From Lachnospiraceae bacterium (GTDB lineage: Bacteria; Bacillota; Clostridia; Lachnospirales; Lachnospiraceae): a stretch of DNA of 64,000 nucleotides. The stretch covers positions 124,001-188,000 of the forward strand of contig JAILNS010000039.1 in assembly GCA_024691305.1 (NCBI GenBank). The letters are read 5' to 3'. How positions within the stretch are numbered: the stretch's first letter is position 1; the number at the start of each line of letters is the position of its first letter. Under the pieces are notes generated by a model. It did not search any database. It saw only the letters and a list, made by a program, of their open reading frames with translations, and had not been told where the DNA came from. This document shows positions 1 to 8,160 of this stretch, in pieces. A program made the translations under genes and the position numbers.

Positions 1-2
1 CC

Positions 3-632
3 CCCGCACTTCGTCCGATAGCAAGAGACCGTAAGGCTCTTAAGTATTTTCTGATCGTGTCATATCTGGTCTCTTATCTTTTGACCAGTATCAATATGAT
101 CCCTCACATTTATGAATACACTGCCAAGTTCACGCAAAGGCTCGAGTTTCAGTTTGTTACCGGCTATGTTTTTTATTACCTTGCGGGATACTATTTCGGC
201 ACCGAAGAGTTTACGGATAAGGCAAGAAAGATTGTATACGGACTGGGTGTTGCAGGATTTTTATTCACTGTGGCAGTCACTACGATATATGTTCTTGTCG
301 CACAGTTTCCGAATTCCGAATATCATGAGTACTACACGGCGGGTGTGCCTCTGTTTTCGCTTGCCGCATTTTTGTTTTTCAAAGAAAGATTCAAAGATGT
401 TGATCCGAATACAAAGATCATGCGGCTGGTGCTCTGGCTTTCAGGGCTTAGCTTCGGGGTGTATATGGCACACGATTTCGGCCTCATAGTATTTAAAAAG
501 ATAGGGTTCACCGCAGCCGTATGTTCGCCTTTTATCTCGATGCCTCTGATCACATTTCTTGATCTGTGCATTTCGGTAGCGATTGCATGGGTCGTAAGCC
601 TTATACCCGGCCTCAAAAAATGGGTATTATGA
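3..632 (+). CDS. Membrane acyltransferase (acyltransferase_3 type), C-terminal part
   Basis: The reading frame is open from the left edge of the window, so the start of this gene lies outside it. About 209 residues are visible. They form a series of hydrophobic segments (for example around FVTGYVFYYLAGYYF and LSGLSFGVYMAHDF) ending with a membrane-spanning stretch near the C-terminus. The pattern of a helix ending in LAGYYF, later LSxLSFGVYMxH, matches the C-terminal half of the acyltransferase_3 family, which moves acyl groups onto cell-surface sugars or polymers. The catalytic N-terminal histidine is not in the window, so substrate and activity cannot be judged. No terminator follows; a 119-base gap with regulatory-looking inverted repeats separates it from clpX. 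A GTG at 57 is an internal codon, not a start. Confidence 0.7.
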   Translation, partial: PALRPIARDRKALKYFLIVSYLVSYLLTSINMIPHIYEYTAKFTQRLEFQFVTGYVFYYLAGYYFGTEEFTDKARKIVYGLGVAGFLFTVAVTTIYVLVAQFPNSEYHEYYTAGVPLFSLAAFLFFKERFKDVDPNTKIMRLVLWLSGLSFGVYMAHDFGLIVFKKIGFTAAVCSPFISMPLITFLDLCISVAIAWVVSLIPGLKKWVL

Positions 633-675
633 TTTCCTAAAAAATAGAAAAAAATAATAAAATGACTTTTATATA

Positions 676-741
676 TTTCCGAAAAATGGCACAATAAAAT
701 TCGGAAAGTACAGTAAATGGCCCGGATCATTGCTTTCGGGC
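676..741 (+). promoter_or_regulatory. Two inverted repeats ahead of clpX
   Basis: An 8-base perfect inverted repeat, TTTCCGAA at 676-683 and TTCGGAAA at 700-707, flanks a 16-base AT-rich core that contains a TAAAAT (695-700) usable as a -10 element. A second hairpin, GCCCGGA at 720-726 with TTCGGGC at 735-741, sits just before the ribosome site AGGTG (749-753). The first looks like a repressor or activator operator, the second like an RNA hairpin near the translation start. No regulator can be named from sequence. Confidence 0.45.
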
Positions 742-759
742 ATACAATAGGTGAATAAA

Positions 760-2223
760 ATGAATGATGATATAAAAAATAACGATTACAGGGAAGTGAT
801 CGATGATGATGATAACGATACCAGGGATGATACAGACGACCGTGAGGAAACAGATGACAAGGATGATACCGACGATCGTGAGGAAGTCTGCTTCATATGC
901 AGACGTCCCGAGAGTAAAGCCGGCAAGATGTTTCATCTGATGCAGGGGATATGTGTCTGCGAAGATTGCATGAGCAAGACCATGAGTACCGTGTCAAACT
1001 TTGATTATCAGGGACTTCTGAATAACCCCAATATCAGCATACTCAACATGAGCGATCTTCAGGGTGAGGGCGGTATACCCAATAAGCAGAAACTGAAGAA
1101 ACGTAAAAAAGGTGAAAAAGTAAAGCCCATCATAGATATCAAAGACATACCCGCGCCTCACAAGATCAAGGCTTCTTTGGATGAATACGTGGTAGGACAG
1201 GAACATGCCAAAAAGGTAATGAGTGTCGCTGTTTATAATCATTATAAACGTGTGGCTACCGATACCATGGACGATATAGAGATAGAGAAGTCCAATATGC
1301 TCATGATAGGTCCTACGGGATGCGGTAAGACATATCTGGTCAAGACTCTCGCCAAACTTCTTAATGTGCCCCTTGCCATAGCCGATGCCACTTCTCTTAC
1401 GGAAGCCGGATATATCGGTGATGATATAGAAAGCGTTATCAGCAAACTGCTTGCGGCAGCAGGCAATGATGTAGGTAAGGCTGAGCAGGGTATAGTATTT
1501 ATCGATGAGATAGACAAGATAGCCAAGAAGGCGGAAACTCATTCCCGTGATGTCAGCGGTGAATCGGTACAGCAGGGTATGTTAAAACTCCTTGAAGGCG
1601 CAGATGTGGAAGTGCCTGTAGGTTCGAATTCTAAGAATGCGATGGTTCCGCTAGCCACTGTCAACACAAGAAATATCCTATTTATATGCGGCGGAGCATT
1701 CCCGGATCTTGAGGATATAATAAGAAAGAGACTAAACAAACAGACCGGTATCGGTTATTCAGCGGTAATAAAAGATGATTCGGACAAGTCCGCAGATATA
1801 CTCAAGCAGGTCAAAACGGAAGATCTGCGTAAATTCGGTATGATTCCGGAGTTTATAGGCAGACTTCCGGTGGTATTTACCCTTCAGGGACTTGATAAGG
1901 ACATGCTTGTCCAGATCCTCAAGGAGCCTAAAAATGCGATCCTTAAGCAGTATCAAAAGTTGCTCGCGATAGATGAGGTCGATCTTAAGTTTACGGATGA
2001 CGCACTCGAAGCCATCGCTGACAAGGCACTTGAAAGGGATACTGGAGCAAGGGCACTTCGTTCGATCATAGAGGAGTTCATGTTAGATATCATGTATGAG
2101 ATCCCCAAGGATGACAACATCGGGAGTGTGACCATTACAGGAGATTATATAAACGGAACCGGCGGACCCGTGATCGAAGTCAGAGGGGCAACGGGGCTCT
2201 TGAGCGATGGGGAGAGTACGTAA
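760..2223 (+). CDS. clpX: ClpX-type AAA+ unfoldase with acidic N-terminal extension
   Basis: ClpX unfolds proteins and feeds them to the ClpP peptidase. The 487-residue product starts at ATG 760, which has AGGTG seven bases upstream; a GTG at 751 overlaps that ribosome site and is less likely. Residues 1-42 are a very acidic extension containing DDTDDREE twice, which ordinary ClpX lacks. A Cys4 zinc-binding domain follows (C44, C47, C67, C70), then Walker A GPTGCGKT (184-191), the pore-loop region AGYIGDD, Walker B with DEID (249-252), RDVSGE and the sensor-2 region DTGARALR. The ClpP-docking tripeptide, IGF in most ClpX, reads IGY (331-333). No clpP or lon is adjacent. It may be a second, specialised ClpX, or the only one with lineage-specific changes. 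Function as an AAA+ unfoldase is secure; ClpP partnership is inferred. Confidence 0.93.
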   Translation: MNDDIKNNDYREVIDDDDNDTRDDTDDREETDDKDDTDDREEVCFICRRPESKAGKMFHLMQGICVCEDCMSKTMSTVSNFDYQGLLNNPNISILNMSDLQGEGGIPNKQKLKKRKKGEKVKPIIDIKDIPAPHKIKASLDEYVVGQEHAKKVMSVAVYNHYKRVATDTMDDIEIEKSNMLMIGPTGCGKTYLVKTLAKLLNVPLAIADATSLTEAGYIGDDIESVISKLLAAAGNDVGKAEQGIVFIDEIDKIAKKAETHSRDVSGESVQQGMLKLLEGADVEVPVGSNSKNAMVPLATVNTRNILFICGGAFPDLEDIIRKRLNKQTGIGYSAVIKDDSDKSADILKQVKTEDLRKFGMIPEFIGRLPVVFTLQGLDKDMLVQILKEPKNAILKQYQKLLAIDEVDLKFTDDALEAIADKALERDTGARALRSIIEEFMLDIMYEIPKDDNIGSVTITGDYINGTGGPVIEVRGATGLLSDGEST

Positions 2224-2266
2224 ATGTAAATATTTGATAGCATAATGACAATAATTAACATTGCAA

Positions 2267-2306
2267 AAGGGTGCACGATAGCATAAAATACTATTGTGCA
2301 CTTTTT
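2267..2306 (+). terminator. Rho-independent terminator after clpX
   Basis: GTGCACGATAG (2271-2281) pairs with CTATTGTGCAC (2291-2301) around a 9-base loop with one G-U pair, followed by five T residues. The A-rich left flank makes the stem extend further. It ends clpX transcription before the sugar genes. Confidence 0.85.
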
Positions 2307-2355
2307 GGTCAAATTGCATATATTTTGAGGGTTATCATCCCGGAATGGAGGCAAT

Positions 2356-3831
2356 ATGCTATATATTGGAGTAGACTTAGGTACAAGCGCAGTTAAACTT
2401 CTTTTGATGGAAGGTTCAGGTGATATTCGTAAGATAGTCAGCAGGGAATATCCCTTATCTTTTCCTCATCCGGGCTGGAGTGAGCAAAGCCCTGAAGACT
2501 GGTTCACACAGACTATGGACGGCCTTAAGGAACTGCTTGACGGGGCAGACAGATCACAGGTTGCGGGAATAAGCTTTGGCGGACAGATGCACGGACTTGT
2601 TATCCTTGATAAAGATGACAATGTAATACGCCCCGCTATCCTTTGGAATGACGGACGTACTACCGAAGAGACCGACTATCTGAATAATACGATCGGTAAA
2701 GATAAATTGTCCGAGTATACAGCAAACATCGCATTTGCCGGATTTACAGCACCGAAGATACTTTGGGTCAAGAACAAAGAACCCGAGAACTTTGCAAAGA
2801 TAGCAAAGATCATGCTTCCCAAGGATTACATTGCATATAAGTTAAGCGGCGTTCACTGCACGGATGTATCGGATGCATCGGGAATGCTTCTTTTGGATGT
2901 TAAGAACCGAAAGTGGTCCAAAGAGATGCTCGATATCTGCTCTGTTAAGGAAGAACAGCTTCCTAAACTGTTTGAGAGTTATGAGGCTGTAGGAGATATC
3001 CTTCCCGAGATAGCCAAAGAACTCGGAATACCCGAAAATGTCAAAATAGTTGCAGGTGCAGGCGATAATGCCGCTGCAGCTGTAGGTACCGGAACGGTAG
3101 GTGACGGTGCGTGCAATATCTCTTTGGGAACCAGCGGAACTATATTTATCTCATCCAAGACATTTGGGGTTGATGCGAATAACGCGCTTCATTCCTTTGA
3201 TCATGCGGACGGTTCTTTCCATCTTATGGGATGTATGTTATCAGCGGCAAGCTGCAATAAATGGTGGGAAGAAGATATCGTCGGAACGACAGATTTTGTG
3301 GCTGAACAAAAGGCGATAACGGATGATAAGCTTGGTAAGAATCACGTATATTTTCTGCCTTATCTGATGGGTGAGAGATCACCTCATAATGATCCTCTTG
3401 CAAGAGGTACATTTATCGGAATGACGATGGATACAACACGTGCAGATATGACACAGGCTGTTCTTGAGGGCGTGGCATTTGCTCTTCGCGACAGTTTGGA
3501 AGTTGCAAGAAGCCTCGGTATCAAGCTTGAGCGTACCAAGATATGCGGCGGCGGTGCCAAGTCTCCTCTTTGGAGGAAGATGATCGCGAACATCATGAAT
3601 ATAAAGGTTGATATCATAGAGAGCGAACAGGGCCCGGGAATGGGCGGAGCAATGCTTGCTGCAGTGGCATGCGGAGAATATGCTTCGGTTCAGGAAGCAG
3701 CCGATGCAATCGTTAAGGTCGTTGATACCGTAGAGCCCGATCCGGAACTTGCAGCTTTATATGAAGCCAGATATGAGCAGTTTAAGAAGATATATCCTAC
3801 AGTGAAGGAATTGTTTCCCAAGATTCAGTAA
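2356..3831 (+). CDS. xylB: Xylulokinase (FGGY family)
   Basis: The enzyme phosphorylates D-xylulose to D-xylulose 5-phosphate with ATP, feeding pentose into the pentose phosphate pathway. The start ATG has GGAGG five bases upstream. The 491-residue length fits XylB (about 480-490). Visible FGGY features are the N-terminal phosphate loop IGVDLGTSAVKLLL, the sugar-binding QMHGL (77-81), PAILWNDGRT, the catalytic base in GAGDNAAAAV (D237), SLGTSGT, and the C-terminal ATP-site glycine motif CGGGAKSPLW. QMHGL is typical of xylulokinases rather than glycerol or ribulo kinases. The partner 61 bases downstream is an isomerase of the fucose/arabinose isomerase fold, so the pair probably performs isomerisation and then phosphorylation of one sugar. 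No regulator or transporter lies next to it. Confidence 0.92.
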   Translation: MLYIGVDLGTSAVKLLLMEGSGDIRKIVSREYPLSFPHPGWSEQSPEDWFTQTMDGLKELLDGADRSQVAGISFGGQMHGLVILDKDDNVIRPAILWNDGRTTEETDYLNNTIGKDKLSEYTANIAFAGFTAPKILWVKNKEPENFAKIAKIMLPKDYIAYKLSGVHCTDVSDASGMLLLDVKNRKWSKEMLDICSVKEEQLPKLFESYEAVGDILPEIAKELGIPENVKIVAGAGDNAAAAVGTGTVGDGACNISLGTSGTIFISSKTFGVDANNALHSFDHADGSFHLMGCMLSAASCNKWWEEDIVGTTDFVAEQKAITDDKLGKNHVYFLPYLMGERSPHNDPLARGTFIGMTMDTTRADMTQAVLEGVAFALRDSLEVARSLGIKLERTKICGGGAKSPLWRKMIANIMNIKVDIIESEQGPGMGGAMLAAVACGEYASVQEAADAIVKVVDTVEPDPELAALYEARYEQFKKIYPTVKELFPKIQ

Positions 3832-3892
3832 GTTAATACAGTAATAGTTTAAAGAAGGTTATCATAAAAATGTTTAAGGAGGGATTCAAAAC

Positions 3893-5380
3893 ATGAACAA
3901 TTTACCTAAAGTGAAGATCGGTATCGTGGGTGTTAGCCGTGACTGCTTCCCCGCTGATCTTACCATCAGAAGAAGAAAGGCCGTTGCAGATGCTTATGCA
4001 GCTAAATATGATGCAGCTGATATTTATGAGTGTCCCGTAACTATCATTGAGAGCGAGATCGATATGAAGAATGCTCTTAAGGATATTGCAGACAAGGGCT
4101 GTAATGCACTTTGCGTATACCTTGGAAACTTCGGTCCCGAGATTTCCGAAACAATGCTTGCTCAGCAGTTTGATGGTCCGGTTATGTTCTGCGCAGCAGC
4201 AGAAGAGGATTACGAATCGGTTACTGCAGCAGGCAGAGGCAATGCATATTGCGGAATGCTCAATGCATCATACAATCTTGCACTTCGTAACATCAGAGCA
4301 TATATCCCTGAGTATCCGGTAGGAGATGCAGGTGACTGTGCCGATATGATCCATGACTTCGTTCCGATCGCACGTGCAGTTGTAGGGCTTAAGAACTTAA
4401 AGATCATATCATTTGGTCCCAGACCGCTCAACTTCTTTGCATGTAATGCTCCTATCAAGCAGCTTTACAATATCGGTGTTGAGATCGAGGAGAACTCTGA
4501 ACTTGATCTTTTTGAAGCATTTAATAAACATGCAGATGATCCCCGTATACCTGATGTAGTTAAGGATATGGAAGCAGAACTCGGAACCGGTAACAATAAG
4601 CCTCAGGTTCTTCCTAAACTTGCTCAGTATGAACTTACACTTCTTGACTGGATCGAAGAGCATAAGGGATCCAAGGAATATGTTGCGATCGCAGGCAAGT
4701 GCTGGCCGGCTTTCCAGACTCAGTTTGGATTCGTTCCCTGCTATGTGAATTCACGTCTTACAGGACGCGGAATCCCCGTATCGTGTGAAGTTGATATCTA
4801 CGGATGCCTGTCAGAGTATATAGGAACTGCAGTTTCGGATGATATCGTTACACTTCTTGATATCAACAATTCGGTACCCAAGATCATGTACGAAGAGTCT
4901 ATCAAGGGCAAATTCGACTACACACTTACCGATACATTTATGGGATTCCATTGTGGAAATACATGTTCCAAGAAGCTTTCAAGCTGCTCGATGCAGCATC
5001 AGGCTATCATGGCACGTTCACTTCCTATCGAAGTTACCAACGGAACTCTTGAAGGCGACATCGCACCCGGACCGATCACATTCTATCGTCTGCAGTCGAC
5101 TTCCGATAATATCCTTCGTGCTTATGTTGCACAGGGCGAGGTTCTCCCCGTTGCCACAAGATCTTTCGGAGGTATCGGTGTATTCGCTATTAAGGATATG
5201 GGCAGATTCTATCGCCATGTACTTATTCAGAAGAACTATCCTCACCACGGAGCAGTTGCTTTCGGACATTACGGAAAGGCACTGTATGAGGTATTTAAGT
5301 ATATCGGTGTAGCACTTGATGAGATCGGCTATAATCAGCCTGCATCACTTCCTTATCCGAGCGAGAATCCTTTTGCATAA
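3893..5380 (+). CDS. L-fucose/L-arabinose isomerase family protein
   Basis: The 495-residue product belongs to the metal-dependent ketol isomerases of the FucI/AraA fold, which interconvert aldoses and ketoses. A strong AAGGAGGG at 3876-3883 fixes the start. The N-terminal alpha/beta part carries ADIYECPVTI and VYLGNFGPE. The C-terminal catalytic part has CEVDIYG (E299, D301), MGFHCGN (H353) and a terminal NYPHHGAVAFGHYG, which together look like the acidic and histidine metal ligands of this fold. It is shorter than E. coli FucI (about 590) and close to AraA (about 500) but does not look like classic AraA. The xylulokinase upstream suggests a substrate giving D-xylulose or a similar ketose; the exact sugar cannot be read from sequence. 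Codon use matches a highly expressed gene. Confidence 0.8.
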   Translation: MNNLPKVKIGIVGVSRDCFPADLTIRRRKAVADAYAAKYDAADIYECPVTIIESEIDMKNALKDIADKGCNALCVYLGNFGPEISETMLAQQFDGPVMFCAAAEEDYESVTAAGRGNAYCGMLNASYNLALRNIRAYIPEYPVGDAGDCADMIHDFVPIARAVVGLKNLKIISFGPRPLNFFACNAPIKQLYNIGVEIEENSELDLFEAFNKHADDPRIPDVVKDMEAELGTGNNKPQVLPKLAQYELTLLDWIEEHKGSKEYVAIAGKCWPAFQTQFGFVPCYVNSRLTGRGIPVSCEVDIYGCLSEYIGTAVSDDIVTLLDINNSVPKIMYEESIKGKFDYTLTDTFMGFHCGNTCSKKLSSCSMQHQAIMARSLPIEVTNGTLEGDIAPGPITFYRLQSTSDNILRAYVAQGEVLPVATRSFGGIGVFAIKDMGRFYRHVLIQKNYPHHGAVAFGHYGKALYEVFKYIGVALDEIGYNQPASLPYPSENPFA

Positions 5381-5408
5381 ATAATTTTCCTTTAAATCGG
5401 GGTTACAA

Positions 5409-5440
5409 AAAACGGAGGCGGGTTAAACCGTCTCCGTTTT
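5409..5440. terminator. Bidirectional terminator between isomerase and malic enzyme genes
   Basis: AAAACGGAGGCGG (5409-5421) and CCGTCTCCGTTTT (5428-5440) form a 13-pair stem with one G-U pair and a 6-base loop. The A-rich and T-rich arms make it work in both directions, which fits two convergent genes. Confidence 0.88.
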
Positions 5441-5482
5441 GTTATGTTTGTCCGGATTTAAAAAGCACTGCCTGATCACTTA

Positions 5483-6655
5483 TCAGATCCTGGCAACTCC
5501 CGAATCCTTTGCAGCCTGTGCGACTGCCTTGGCAACGGCGGGACCTACCTTGGGATCGAATGCATAGGGAATGATGTAGTCTGCGTTAAGTTCTTCGTCT
5601 GAAATGAGCCCGGCAAGAGCTTTGGCAGCAGCCATTTTCATCTCTTCATTTATGTCGCTTGCCCTTACGTCAAATGTTCCGCGGAAGATTCCGGGAAATG
5701 CAAGTACGTTGTTTATCTGATTGGGAAAATCGCTTCGTCCCGTAGCTATTACGGCCGCACCGCCTGCCTTTGCATCTTCGGGGAAGATCTCGGGAGTCGG
5801 ATTTGCACATGCGAAAATGATCGCATCCTTGTTCATAGTCTTTACCATTTCGGTTGTGACAGTACCCGGAGCGGAAACTCCTATGAAGACGTCCGCACCG
5901 ACGAGCATATCTGCTATACTTCCGGATTTTTTCTCAAGGTTTGTTACCTTGGACATCTCTTCTTTTATCCAGTTTAGACCTTCGCGGCCTTCATAGATCG
6001 CGCCCTTTCTGTCACACATCGTAATATTCTTAAAGCCTGCTGAGAGGAGAAGCTTTACTATGGCGACAGCAGCAGCTCCCGCACCGGATGTAACAACTTT
6101 GACATCTTCTTTTTTCTTGCCTACTACCTTAAGGGCATTGGTGAGTCCTGCCAGGGTTATGACCGCGGTTCCGTGCTGGTCGTCGTGGAAGATCGGAATA
6201 TCGGTCTTTTCCTTTAATTTACGTTCGATCTCGAAACAGCGGGGAGCGGAGATATCCTCTAAGTTGATGCCTCCGAAAGAACCGGATATGAGTGCCACGG
6301 TATTTACGAACTCATCCACATCCTTGGTCTTTACACAAAGCGGAAATGCATCGACGTCTCCAAAGGATTTGAACAAAACACATTTTCCCTCCATTACGGG
6401 CATACCGGCTTCGGGACCTATGTCACCGAGTCCGAGTACCGCAGAACCGTCGGTGATGACTGCGCACATATTGTGGCGTCTTGTGAGTTCATAGGATTTA
6501 TCGATATCTTTTTGAATCTCCAGACAGGGCTGTGCTACACCGGGAGTGTAAGCAAGTGAAAGATCCTCCTTATTTTTTACGGGAACACGGGATACGACTT
6601 CTATCTTTCCCTTCCATTCTCCGTGCAGGCGCAGAGATTCTTCGGCATAATTCAT
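5483..6655 (-). CDS. NAD(P)-dependent malic enzyme
   Basis: Malic enzyme oxidatively decarboxylates malate to pyruvate and CO2 with reduction of NAD(P). The 390-residue length matches the short bacterial malic enzymes such as Bacillus YtsJ. The malate and metal region contains SLAYTPGVA, the active-site stretch IFHDDQHGTAVI is near the middle, and a Rossmann motif TSGAGAAAVAIV and FACANPTPEI follow. There is no C-terminal phosphotransacetylase-like domain, unlike MaeB. GGAGG lies eight bases ahead of the start. The gene is divergent from the MATE exporter with mirrored promoter elements between them. Cofactor preference cannot be decided by eye. Confidence 0.93.
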   Translation of the reverse strand: MNYAEESLRLHGEWKGKIEVVSRVPVKNKEDLSLAYTPGVAQPCLEIQKDIDKSYELTRRHNMCAVITDGSAVLGLGDIGPEAGMPVMEGKCVLFKSFGDVDAFPLCVKTKDVDEFVNTVALISGSFGGINLEDISAPRCFEIERKLKEKTDIPIFHDDQHGTAVITLAGLTNALKVVGKKKEDVKVVTSGAGAAAVAIVKLLLSAGFKNITMCDRKGAIYEGREGLNWIKEEMSKVTNLEKKSGSIADMLVGADVFIGVSAPGTVTTEMVKTMNKDAIIFACANPTPEIFPEDAKAGGAAVIATGRSDFPNQINNVLAFPGIFRGTFDVRASDINEEMKMAAAKALAGLISDEELNADYIIPYAFDPKVGPAVAKAVAQAAKDSGVARI

Positions 6656-6684
6656 TTATTTTTCCTCCAAGAAAATTTTTAATC

Positions 6685-6724
6685 ATTATATCATATATCA
6701 CGCCAATGGGAGTTATGATATAAT
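6685..6724. promoter_or_regulatory. Mirrored divergent promoter for malic enzyme and MATE genes
   Basis: ATTATATCATA (6685-6695) and TATGATATAAT (6714-6724) are an 11-base perfect inverted repeat with an 18-base spacer. Each arm reads TGATATAAT outward on its own strand, an extended -10 (TG-n-TATAAT). The right arm would drive the MATE gene and the left arm the malic enzyme gene. No good -35 is seen for either, as expected for extended -10 promoters. The symmetry could equally be a regulator site. Confidence 0.6.
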
Positions 6725-6761
6725 ACCCGGTAATACGTTAAACCAAATGAGGTGTGTAAAT

Positions 6762-8159
6762 ATGAGCGCAGCATCGACTGTAAAAGACCTTACGGAGGGA
6801 CGTCCCGCCAAACTGATACTTGCATTTTCGATTCCGGTATTTATGGGAAATCTGTTCCAGCAGTTTTATACGATAATTGATACTCTGATAGTCGGACGTG
6901 TGCTCGGCGAGGACGCACTGGCTGCTGTCGGCTGCACCAGTTCGGTTAACTTCCTCGTTGTAGGATTTTGCATAGGTCTGTGTTCGGGATTTTCTATACC
7001 TGTAGCCCAGAAGTTCGGCGCAAAAGATTATGAAGGTATGCGCAGATGTGTTGCAAACTGTCTGTGGGTGGGTTTATTTTTTGCCGCTGCCGTTACGGTT
7101 ACGGTAAGCCTGAATGCACATAATATCCTGCGGCTGATGAAGACACCGTCGAATATTATCGATATGGCTTATACATATATACTTGTGATCTTTATCGGTA
7201 TCCCGATGACTATGCTTTATAACGTTGTTTCGGGTCTTATAAGGGCTTTGGGGGATTCCAAGACTCCGCTTGTGTTTCTTATTATCTCATCACTTTTAAA
7301 TATCGGTCTGGATATATTCTTTATGGTTCAACTTCAGATGGGAGTGTTCGGAGCGGCACTTGCGACCATATTAAGTCAGACCATAGCCGGTATCGCATGC
7401 CTGATCTATATGATCTGCAGATATCCTCTTTTGCGGGTACAAAAGGGTGAGTGGGGGCTGGATCGCCGGATAGTACTTAATCTGTGTAATATGGGAATCC
7501 CGATGGGGCTGCAGTATTCCATTACTGCTATAGGTGGAGTTATCCTTCAGTCTTCGGTAAATACGCTCGGGTCGGAAGTTGTTGCTGCAATGACGACTTC
7601 CGGAAAGATAGGTATGTTTTTTGCCTGCGGTTTTGATGCACTCGGTGCTACCATGACGACATACGGAGGACAGAATCTGGGTGCCAGGAGACTGGATCGT
7701 ATTTCAGAAGGCCTGCGGGATTGTCTTATCATAGGTTTTACATATGCGATAGTCTCTTTTGTGATATTATATTTTTGGGCAGCGAAACTGGCGGGACTGT
7801 TTGTGACGGATCCTTCCGCAGAACTGCTTTATAATGCACGTTTATTCCTGCTTGCCAATTCTGCTTCCTATATACTTCTTGCCATGGTCAATATATTCCG
7901 CTTCCTTATTCAGGGACTCGGCTATTCGAGGCTTGCTATCCTTGCGGGAGTTGCAGAGATGATCGCAAGAACTCTTGCAGGAATGATACTGGTACCGTTG
8001 TTCGGTGTATACGGCGCAGCTCTTGCAAGTCCGCTCGCATGGCTTTTTGCGGATGCGTTTTTGATACCCGCATACTATTATGTTAAAAAAAGACTGGCTG
8101 TCGTTTTGCAATATGAAAATAACGATACGGCCGGGATCGATCCACAGGGTGTAAATTGA
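6762..8159 (+). CDS. MATE family multidrug/organic cation exporter
   Basis: MATE proteins are twelve-helix membrane antiporters that expel drugs or metabolites using a sodium or proton gradient. The 465-residue length is typical, and two homologous halves of six hydrophobic helices are visible. Family hallmarks are LAFSIPVFMGNLFQQFYTIIDTLIVGR at the N-terminus, with the conserved pattern of helix 1 and an aspartate in IIDTLIVG, and GIRALGDSKTPL-type sequence (GLIRALGDSKTPL) before helix 6. ATG 6762 is chosen because AGGTG lies eight bases ahead; the in-frame ATG at 6747 overlaps that site. The gene ends one base before larB starts, so they may be cotranscribed. Substrate unknown. Confidence 0.9.
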   Translation: MSAASTVKDLTEGRPAKLILAFSIPVFMGNLFQQFYTIIDTLIVGRVLGEDALAAVGCTSSVNFLVVGFCIGLCSGFSIPVAQKFGAKDYEGMRRCVANCLWVGLFFAAAVTVTVSLNAHNILRLMKTPSNIIDMAYTYILVIFIGIPMTMLYNVVSGLIRALGDSKTPLVFLIISSLLNIGLDIFFMVQLQMGVFGAALATILSQTIAGIACLIYMICRYPLLRVQKGEWGLDRRIVLNLCNMGIPMGLQYSITAIGGVILQSSVNTLGSEVVAAMTTSGKIGMFFACGFDALGATMTTYGGQNLGARRLDRISEGLRDCLIIGFTYAIVSFVILYFWAAKLAGLFVTDPSAELLYNARLFLLANSASYILLAMVNIFRFLIQGLGYSRLAILAGVAEMIARTLAGMILVPLFGVYGAALASPLAWLFADAFLIPAYYYVKKRLAVVLQYENNDTAGIDPQGVN

Positions 8160-8160
8160 T

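Noticed and set aside
57..632. A complete small gene starting at GTG 57
   Set aside because: The frame stays open to the left edge, and the sequence looks like the end of a longer acyltransferase.
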